From an uncultured Devosia sp. (GTDB lineage: Bacteria; Pseudomonadota; Alphaproteobacteria; Rhizobiales; Devosiaceae), in the NCBI GenBank assembly GCA_946481445.1, contig CAMLOA010000035.1, positions 1 to 10,125 of the forward strand: a stretch of DNA of 10,125 nt, in the 5' to 3' direction. Below the pieces are notes generated by a model, which saw only the letters and a program-made list of their open reading frames with translations, searched no databases and was not told the origin of the DNA. Positions within the stretch are counted from its first letter, which is position 1; each line of letters starts with the position of its first letter. Shown one piece after another: positions 5,297 through 10,125 of this stretch. Made by a program: the position numbers and the translations under genes.

Positions 5297-6495
5297 TGGC
5301 CAACATGCGCACACAGGTGGCCTTGCTCGCATCGGCTCAGGCGCTGGTGCAGATCGTCTCGGTCGTCATCATGACCATTGGCGCACTGGCGGGAGCCACC
5401 CTGGCCGGTGAGCCGGCCATGGCGACTGCCCCGGTGGCCGCCATGTTTCTGGGTACTGCTTTTGCCACGGTTCCGGCCTCCATGTGGATGGCCCGTGTCG
5501 GCCGCCGCAACGGCTTCGTTGCCGGCGCCCTGCTTGGGGTCGCCGCCGGCCTCGTGGCCGCGCTCGGCATGGCCTGGATGTCCCTGACGCTGCTCTGCGT
5601 CGGCACCTTCCTGGCCGGCGCCTATCAGGGCTTTGCGCAATTCTATCGCTTCGCGGCGGCCGAGGTGGCCGATGCCGCCTATCGCCCTCGTGCCATCTCG
5701 CTCGTGCTCGCCGGGGGCGTGGTGGCGGCCCTGGTGGGGCCCTGGCTGGCCCGCGCCGGAATCGACGTCTTCGCGCCCTTTGTCGGTTCCTTCCTGGTCA
5801 TGGCCGCCGCCTCGGCATTCGCCGTTCTCGTGTTGTGGCGTCTGCAGGTGCCCGTCACCCCGGCCGACGGACCGGCTCCTGGCGCGCCGCGGCCGTGGCG
5901 GGTCATCGTGCTTCAGCCGGCCTATCTGGTGGCTCTGTTCGGGGCCGTCACCGGCTATGGGGTGATGATACTGGCCATGACTGCCACGCCCCTGGCCATG
6001 GCGCACCATCATCATGGCCTCAACGAAACTGCCATGGTCATCCAGTTGCATGTGCTGGGCATGTTCGTGCCATCGTTCTTCACGGGCGCGCTCATTGCCC
6101 GCTTCGGTGTCCTGCGCATCATGCTGATCGGTGTGGCGCTGCTGGTGAGCCACGTCCTGTTCACCCTTTCCGGCACGTCGCTCTATTCCTTCACCGCCGC
6201 GCTCATCCTGCTCGGCATCGGCTGGAACTTCTTGTTCATCGGCGGCACGACCCTGCTCACCCAGGCCTATTCGCCAGCCGAGAAGGGCAAGGCGCAGGCC
6301 ACCAATGATCTCACCATATTCCTGGTCGGCCTGGCCGCCTCCCTCAGTGCCGGCGCCCTGCAGGCGGGCCTGGGCTGGCAATGGATGAACCTGGCGCTCC
6401 TGCCCTGGCTTGCCCTCGCTGCCACGGCCCTGCTGTGGCTGGGCTGGCGCGGCCCGTCGGCATTGGGGCGGCCGGCGGCCTCCACCCCATCTTAA
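5296..6495 (+). CDS. MFS transporter, divergent from ArsR-rhodanese regulator
   Basis: A 399-residue major facilitator superfamily protein, the usual length for a 12-helix member. The short N-terminus leads straight into the first helix. A motif-A-like loop is visible as MARVGRRNGFVAG (about 65-77), and GAYQGFAQFYRF (about 109-120) sits where motif B is expected. A hydrophilic central loop (about 190-208, Pro-rich) separates the halves. The second half has HVLGMFVPSFFTGALIARFGVLR, a strongly conserved-looking segment. A run of four histidines (237-240), just after a helix, is unusual and could bind a metal or be chance. GAGGGGA lies about eight bases before the ATG at 5296; a second methionine is at 5305. 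Its divergent pairing with a rhodanese-type regulator suggests export or import of a sulfur- or stress-related compound, which is inference. Confidence 0.9.
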   Translation: MANMRTQVALLASAQALVQIVSVVIMTIGALAGATLAGEPAMATAPVAAMFLGTAFATVPASMWMARVGRRNGFVAGALLGVAAGLVAALGMAWMSLTLLCVGTFLAGAYQGFAQFYRFAAAEVADAAYRPRAISLVLAGGVVAALVGPWLARAGIDVFAPFVGSFLVMAAASAFAVLVLWRLQVPVTPADGPAPGAPRPWRVIVLQPAYLVALFGAVTGYGVMILAMTATPLAMAHHHHGLNETAMVIQLHVLGMFVPSFFTGALIARFGVLRIMLIGVALLVSHVLFTLSGTSLYSFTAALILLGIGWNFLFIGGTTLLTQAYSPAEKGKAQATNDLTIFLVGLAASLSAGALQAGLGWQWMNLALLPWLALAATALLWLGWRGPSALGRPAASTPS

Positions 6496-6508
6496 CCCCC
6501 GCACGCCA

Positions 6509-6524
6509 TGGTGCTGCGGCACCA
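6509..6524 (+). other. short hairpin between the MFS and GT-C-like genes
   Basis: TGGTGC and GCACCA pair perfectly around the tetraloop TGCG. No T-run follows, so termination after the MFS gene is doubtful and read-through into the downstream gene is possible. It is small enough to be chance in DNA this rich in GC. Confidence 0.3.
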
Positions 6525-6557
6525 GTGGCGGAAGACAAATCCTTGAACGAACAGCAC

Positions 6558-8336
6558 ATGCACACCCGGCGGGGACCTGACCTGCGCCTCGTCGCCGCCG
6601 TGGTGGCGGTGGCCGTGGTCATCCTGGTGGTCCGCTCGCTGTTCGGGCGGGCCGATGCCGCCTTCTTCGCCGATACCGACGATGCCATGCGCATGGTCGT
6701 CGTGCGCGATTTCCTCAGCGGGCAGGGCTGGTACGATCACCTCCAGTATCGGCTCAATACGCCCCATGGCGCCGAAATCCACTGGTCGCGCCTGGTCGAT
6801 GTGCCGCTGGCGGCGCTGCTGGCCCTGCTCACGCCGCTGCTGGGTGCCAGCCAGGCCATGGTGGCGGTGGGCTATGTGTGGCCCATGCTGCTGCTGGTTG
6901 TCCTGCTCTGGGTCAGTGCCAGCCTTGCCAACCGGCTGGTCGGGCCCGAGGGGGTGCTGCCGGCGCTGGTCCTGCCGGTGCTGAGCCCGGCCATCACCGC
7001 CGAATTCACCCCCGGCCGCGTCGATCACCACAATGTCGTCATCCTGCTCACCCTGGTCATGGTCTGGGCCGGGGTGGAATCCTTCCGGCGTCCGCGTTTT
7101 GCCATAGCCGGCGGGCTGGCGGCGGCGACGGCGCTGGCCATTGCCACCGAGGCCCTGCCGGCCATCGGCGCCGCCATCGTGGTGGCGGGCCTCGTCTATG
7201 TCTTCGACGCGGCCCGGGCCGCTACCATGCGCAATTTCGGCCTCGCCTTCACCGCGGGCTCGGCGCTCCACCTGGCGCTCTACCGCCCGCCCGCGCGCTG
7301 GCTGGAAGCGGCCTGCGACGTGCTCTCGCCGGTCTATGTGCTGATGGCCATTGCCGTCGCCGCCGCCCTCACGCTGGCCAGCCTGGTTCCGGCGCCGCGC
7401 GCGCCCTGGCAGCGGCTGGGGCTGCTGGCCGTGCTGGGCTCTCTGGCCATGCTGGCCGTGGTCATGGTCTATCCGCAATGCCTCAAGGGCCCCTATGGCG
7501 GCATGGACCCCTGGCTGCAGGCCAATTGGCTGGCGGCCATCAACGAGGCCAAGCCCTGGCATCTGAGCCTGCGCGACATCCCGGCCTATGCCCTGGCCGT
7601 GGGCACGCCGGCCCTGCTGGGCCTCTGTGTCGTGCTGGTCCGGCTATGGTTCGTCCGCGACGATCGCCCCGCCTGGACGGCGCTGCTGGTCTTCCTCGCC
7701 GCCATGGCGGTCATCATGCTGTTCCAGGTGCGGGGCAGCCGCCTTGCCGTCATGCCGGCCATGCCGGCCGCCGCCTGGCTGATCGTCGCCCTGCGCCGCC
7801 GCTATCTGGCCACGCACCGTATCCTGCCCATGCTGGGGCTGCTGGCCTCGTGGCTGGCCTTTTCGGGCATCGTGCTGTCGCTGGCCGTGGTCATGGTGGT
7901 CAATTCCGTGCCGGGCCGCGCCCAGCAGGTGGCTGCCGCCCGCGCCAGCAAGGAACCCTGCCTCATGCCCGCCGCCTTCGCCGATCTCGCAGCCCTGCCG
8001 CCCGAGCGGCTGATGACGCCCATCGACCTGGGCGCCCATACCTTGCTCTATACGCCGCACGAGGTCGTCTCGGCGCCCTATCACCGCAACGAGCAGGGCG
8101 TGCGCGACACATTCCGCTTCTTCAACGATCCCATCGATGCGGCCCGCGCCATCCTCGATGCGCGCCGCATCGGGCTGGTCGTGCTCTGCCCGGCAATGGC
8201 GGAGGTCGTGGGCCTGCCCGCGCGCGCACCGGACAGTTTCGCCACCCTCTTCGCCCAGGACCGGCTGCCCGCCTGGCTCGACGATGTCAGCCTGCCCGGC
8301 GCGGCACTCAGGGTTTTTGCCGTGCTGCCGCGGTGA
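6558..8336 (+). CDS. GT-C/STT3-like polytopic membrane protein, uncharacterised
   Basis: A 592-residue membrane protein. After an N-terminal helix (about 10-28) comes an extracytoplasmic loop with DTDDAMR (39-45), the place and pattern of the acidic first-loop motif of GT-C glycosyltransferases such as STT3/PglB/AglB. HWSRLVD (75-81) and GRVDHHN (153-159) follow, the latter recalling archaeal AglB. About ten further hydrophobic segments run to residue 448. The last 140 residues are a soluble, probably periplasmic domain with two cysteines (468 and 544) that could form a disulfide, and the motif SAPYHRN (505-511). I see no WWDYG signature of oligosaccharyltransferases. Similar proteins seem common in alphaproteobacteria, but I know no function. 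It could transfer a lipid-linked sugar. The start is uncertain: ATG 6558 has a weak ribosome site, while TTG 6543 has GGAAGA seven bases upstream and GTG 6525 is also in frame. Confidence 0.7.
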   Translation: MHTRRGPDLRLVAAVVAVAVVILVVRSLFGRADAAFFADTDDAMRMVVVRDFLSGQGWYDHLQYRLNTPHGAEIHWSRLVDVPLAALLALLTPLLGASQAMVAVGYVWPMLLLVVLLWVSASLANRLVGPEGVLPALVLPVLSPAITAEFTPGRVDHHNVVILLTLVMVWAGVESFRRPRFAIAGGLAAATALAIATEALPAIGAAIVVAGLVYVFDAARAATMRNFGLAFTAGSALHLALYRPPARWLEAACDVLSPVYVLMAIAVAAALTLASLVPAPRAPWQRLGLLAVLGSLAMLAVVMVYPQCLKGPYGGMDPWLQANWLAAINEAKPWHLSLRDIPAYALAVGTPALLGLCVVLVRLWFVRDDRPAWTALLVFLAAMAVIMLFQVRGSRLAVMPAMPAAAWLIVALRRRYLATHRILPMLGLLASWLAFSGIVLSLAVVMVVNSVPGRAQQVAAARASKEPCLMPAAFADLAALPPERLMTPIDLGAHTLLYTPHEVVSAPYHRNEQGVRDTFRFFNDPIDAARAILDARRIGLVVLCPAMAEVVGLPARAPDSFATLFAQDRLPAWLDDVSLPGAALRVFAVLPR

Positions 8337-8685
8337 TGGATTCCTCAAGATCGAGTTCGGCCCGCGCCTTGCGGCTGAGCTTGCCCGCGACCAGCCGGTA
8401 GGCCTGGGCGACATAGGCTTCGATCTCCTCCCCGCTGAGCCCGCTTTGCACCGAGATCGCCACCCATCCCGCCCGCGCGAAATAGGGCGCCGGCCGGATG
8501 CCCTCCATCTGGGTCATCACCGCATAGGCTAGGTCCGAGACCTTGAGCCACACCTCGCCCGGGTCGCGGTCAAGCAGCGCAAAGATCCGGCCGCCGATCT
8601 TGGCGACCGAATCGTCGCGCCACTGGCGCACGATCACCGCCCGCGGCAGCGTCACGATGAACGCTTCGAAGCCGGCGCGAGTCAT
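8308..8685 (-). CDS. MmcQ/YjbR family protein
   Basis: A 125-residue protein of the MmcQ/YjbR family, small cytoplasmic proteins with a CyaY-like fold that have been described as DNA-binding, with unclear function. Family features are the opening helix and strand (FEAFIVTLPRAVIVRQWRDDSVAKIGGRIFALL), a central WLKVSDLAYAVMTQMEGIRPAPYFARAGWVAI block, and the C-terminal helix with EIEAYVAQAYRLVAGKLSRKARAEL. I chose ATG 8685 because the family normally begins near here. No good ribosome site precedes it. The frame is open to another ATG at 8754, which has a weak CAGGG upstream, so an extended form is possible. Its last codons overlap the end of the opposite-strand GT-C-like gene by 29 bases. It follows msrA on the same strand after about 96 bases. 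Confidence 0.85.
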   Translation of the reverse strand: MTRAGFEAFIVTLPRAVIVRQWRDDSVAKIGGRIFALLDRDPGEVWLKVSDLAYAVMTQMEGIRPAPYFARAGWVAISVQSGLSGEEIEAYVAQAYRLVAGKLSRKARAELDLEESITAAARQKP

Positions 8686-8781
8686 GATGGGCGGATAGGT
8701 GACGCTCAAGGTCAACAGTCTGCTAGCATTTGGACCCAATGGGAGACATCGCATCGAACCCTGTGCGACAGCGCTTCTGCC

Positions 8782-9438
8782 CTATTCGGCGGCCACGCCG
8801 GTGCCGATCGGGCAGCTGACGCCCGTGCCCTGCAACCCGCAATAGCCGCGCGGATTCTTGGCGAGGTACTGCTGGTGGTAGGTCTCGGCGAAGTAGAACG
8901 GACCGGCCGGGGCGATCTCGGTGGTGATGCTGCCAAGCCCTTGTTTGCGCAGGGCTTCCTGATAGGCCGCCCGGCTCCGGGCCACAGTTTCCGCCTGCTC
9001 CAGTGTCGTGGTGTAGATGGCCGAGCGGTACTGGGTGCCCACGTCATTGCCCTGCCGCATGCCCTGGGTCGGGTCGTGCTCTTCCCAGAACGTCTTCAGC
9101 AGCCCGTCCAGGCTCACCCTGGCCGGGTCGAACACCACCATCACCGCCTCGGTATGGCCCGTGCGGCCCGAGCAGACTTCCTCATAGCTGGGGTTGGGCG
9201 TATGCCCGCCCTGGTATCCCACCGCGGTCACGACAACGCCCGGGACCTGCCAGAACAGCCGCTCGGCGCCCCAGAAGCAGCCGAGCCCGAAATAGATGGT
9301 CTCCGCGCCTTCCGGATAGGGGCCTTTCAGGCTCTCTCCATTGACAAAATGTTGAGGTGCGACAGGCATTTCAGCGGTCCGGCCGGGGAGGGCCTCGCTG
9401 GCACTGGGGATGCTGGTGGGCTTGGATTTGAAGAACAT
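8782..9438 (-). CDS. msrA: peptide methionine sulfoxide reductase A
   Basis: This enzyme reduces methionine-S-sulfoxide, free or in proteins, back to methionine using thioredoxin, and so repairs oxidative damage in the cytoplasm. The 218 residues contain the signature GCFWG with catalytic Cys54, followed by [23 protein letters not shown] (about 73-95) and the acidic partner region around VVFDP. Two C-terminal cysteines, Cys200 in GYCG and Cys209 in VSCPIG, match the resolving cysteines of the E. coli-type enzyme. The roughly 45-residue N-terminal lead-in ([20 protein letters not shown] and following) is also typical of this long form. I see no signal peptide. AAGGAAG about seven bases upstream fixes the ATG at 9438; an ATG at 9462 is not supported. 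No msrB is in the window. A small membrane protein gene lies 56 bases upstream on the same strand. Confidence 0.97.
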   Translation of the reverse strand: MFFKSKPTSIPSASEALPGRTAEMPVAPQHFVNGESLKGPYPEGAETIYFGLGCFWGAERLFWQVPGVVVTAVGYQGGHTPNPSYEEVCSGRTGHTEAVMVVFDPARVSLDGLLKTFWEEHDPTQGMRQGNDVGTQYRSAIYTTTLEQAETVARSRAAYQEALRKQGLGSITTEIAPAGPFYFAETYHQQYLAKNPRGYCGLQGTGVSCPIGTGVAAE

Positions 9439-9494
9439 GTCTTGCTTCCTTTCTGCCCTCAATTCGGGGCGGCGGCCCGCCCGGTTACAGGGCG

Positions 9495-9818
9495 CTAGAT
9501 CTGGTCGGCCCGCAGGTACCGATCCCGCCTGGGCTTGCGCCCCAGCAGCGCCAGTACGATGCCGGGCACGCCGAACACCGCAAAGGCCGGGTAGCCGAGG
9601 ATGGCAGCCAGCGCTGCATCGAGCAGGTCGGCGAAGAACCGGCTATCGAAAAAGGTCCTGACCGCATCCAGGCTGGGCGGGTGGACCTGGGTCCACAACT
9701 CCGCCAGCGTCGTCAGGATCAGCGCATTGGCCCCGAGCGACTTGGTTCCATCGATGACGAGCAACACCAGCGCCAGGCCGATCAGCCAGGTGCCCAAAAT
9801 CCTTAAGATAAGCCGCAT
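9495..9818 (-). CDS. small membrane protein, conserved in alphaproteobacteria
   Basis: A 107-residue inner-membrane protein of unknown function. It begins [20 protein letters not shown], a hydrophobic helix (about 4-24). Then come [17 protein letters not shown] and a polar middle ([17 protein letters not shown]). A second helix follows near 75-95 ([22 protein letters not shown]), and the tail is basic, [14 protein letters not shown] recall very similar proteins in many Hyphomicrobiales, sometimes with doubtful names taken from cytochrome b6f subunits; I would not use such a name. I chose ATG 9818 because AGGGA lies about nine bases upstream and the helix follows directly. ATG 9824 and the frame up to 9881 are less likely. 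It may be co-transcribed with msrA, 56 bases downstream. Confidence 0.75.
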   Translation of the reverse strand: MRLILRILGTWLIGLALVLLVIDGTKSLGANALILTTLAELWTQVHPPSLDAVRTFFDSRFFADLLDAALAAILGYPAFAVFGVPGIVLALLGRKPRRDRYLRADQI

Positions 9819-9968
9819 TCCCATTCCCTGTGCATGCCGGGAATAAGTCCGGACTGGCCTACCCGTTCCCGCCCCGCGCACACCATCTTTCTGCCATGCC
9901 CGCGGGGCCGCTCACAAGGTGGGGCGCCATGCGACAAAAAACAATCGTCATCGCCGCGTCGTGATCCC

Positions 9969-9996
9969 TTGCGCCGGGGGCGTTGATAAGTATATT
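9969..9996 (+). promoter_or_regulatory. probable promoter of the tRNA-Ser gene
   Basis: TATATT (9991-9996) is a good -10 box (five of six consensus positions) in otherwise GC-rich DNA, with TTGCGC (9969-9974) 16 bases upstream as a partial -35. The start site would fall near 10003, about 60 bases before the mature tRNA. The GC-rich stretch after the -10 box fits a stringently controlled stable-RNA promoter. No protein-coding gene starts between it and the tRNA. Confidence 0.55.
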
Positions 9997-10019
9997 GCGC
10001 CTCGCTCGCGCCCGGCTCA

Positions 10020-10051
10020 CCCCGGGCCTCCCCGGCGGTTCCAGCCCGGGG
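10020..10051 (+). other. leader hairpin before tRNA-Ser
   Basis: CCCCGGGC (10020-10027) and GCCCGGGG (10044-10051) form a perfect eight-pair G-C stem with a 16-base loop. It ends 12 bases before the mature tRNA 5' end, inside the predicted precursor leader. No T-run follows, so it is not an intrinsic terminator. It might guide precursor folding or processing. Confidence 0.5.
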
Positions 10052-10063
10052 ATTAGGCGATGC

Positions 10064-10125
10064 GGAGAGATGGCCGAGTGGTCGAAGGCGCACGCCTGGA
10101 AAGTGTGTAGGCGGGGAACCGTCTC
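10064..10125 (+). tRNA. tRNA-Ser (anticodon GGA), 3' end outside window
   Basis: The first 62 bases of a serine tRNA. GGAGAGA is the 5' acceptor strand, TG fills positions 8 and 9, and GCCGAG begins the D arm with the long loop typical of class II tRNAs. The anticodon arm is CACGC, loop CTGGAAA, GTGTG, giving anticodon GGA, which reads UCC and UCU. The long variable arm of tRNA-Ser begins with TAGGCGGGGAACCGTCT. The T arm, 3' acceptor strand and any CCA lie beyond the window. The arrangement is very close to the E. coli tRNA-Ser(GGA) pattern. Confidence 0.95.

Noticed and set aside
5293..6522. Minus-strand open frame of 409 codons opposite the MFS gene
   Set aside because: Its product is a low-complexity Gly/Arg/His/Gln-rich sequence, and the plus strand encodes a clear membrane transporter.
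6878..8401. Plus-strand open frame of 507 codons inside the GT-C-like gene
   Set aside because: It is a shifted frame of the real gene, with an Ala/Gly/Arg/Pro-rich product lacking motifs.
9929..9964. Micro-ORF of 11 codons between the small membrane gene and tRNA-Ser, with AAGGTGGGG upstream
   Set aside because: It is too short to judge, encodes no recognisable peptide and lies upstream of the likely tRNA promoter.
1..10125. CRISPR arrays, insertion sequences, toxin-antitoxin pairs, phage genes or defence islands
   Set aside because: No spaced direct repeats, transposase or integrase motifs, or defence-type domains were seen on either strand.

Overview
The window looks like ordinary chromosomal DNA from a GC-rich alphaproteobacterium, most likely a member of the Hyphomicrobiales (Rhizobiales) and possibly near Devosia. 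This placement is an inference from base composition, very tight gene packing and the style of several proteins: a CreA-like protein, a 1-Cys peroxiredoxin, a fused ArsR-rhodanese regulator and small alphaproteobacterial membrane proteins. I see no insertion sequence, phage gene, CRISPR array or other sign of recent transfer. No stretch longer than about 250 bases lacks a gene.

Left part (1-1530, + strand): the 3' end of a CreA-family gene, a 67-residue membrane protein, and a Prx6-type 1-Cys peroxiredoxin that ends in one clear and one weaker intrinsic terminator.

Region 1550-3074: a divergent cassette. On the minus strand an SRPBCC (START-like) protein is translationally coupled, through an ATGA overlap, to a conserved protein of unknown function. 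A YafY/DeoR-type HTH regulator with a shortened WYL-like tail is read the other way. The 65-base spacer holds a small dyad that lies between the -35-like and -10-like boxes of the minus-strand promoter, as a repressor site would.

Region 3078-6495: two MFS transporters flank an ArsR-type regulator fused to a rhodanese domain. The 60-base spacer between the regulator and the divergent transporter contains a perfect 8-base-arm inverted repeat. It overlaps a good sigma70-like promoter for the regulator, which suggests autoregulation and joint control of the transporter. The HTH half has no cysteine, so the rhodanese loop (Cys178 and Cys183) is the likely sensor or catalytic site.

Region 6558-8336: a large polytopic membrane protein of GT-C/STT3-like appearance with striking motifs (DTDDAMR, GRVDHHN, SAPYHRN) and no characterised function that I know. 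Its 3' end overlaps, tail to tail, an MmcQ/YjbR-family gene by 29 bases.

Right part (8308-10125): on the minus strand, MmcQ/YjbR, msrA and a small membrane protein. Then, on the plus strand, a probable stable-RNA promoter, a strong leader hairpin and the first 62 bases of a tRNA-Ser(GGA), cut by the window edge.

The best candidates for something little described are the ArsR-rhodanese/MFS switch and the STT3-like protein. Neither amounts to a demonstrated new system.
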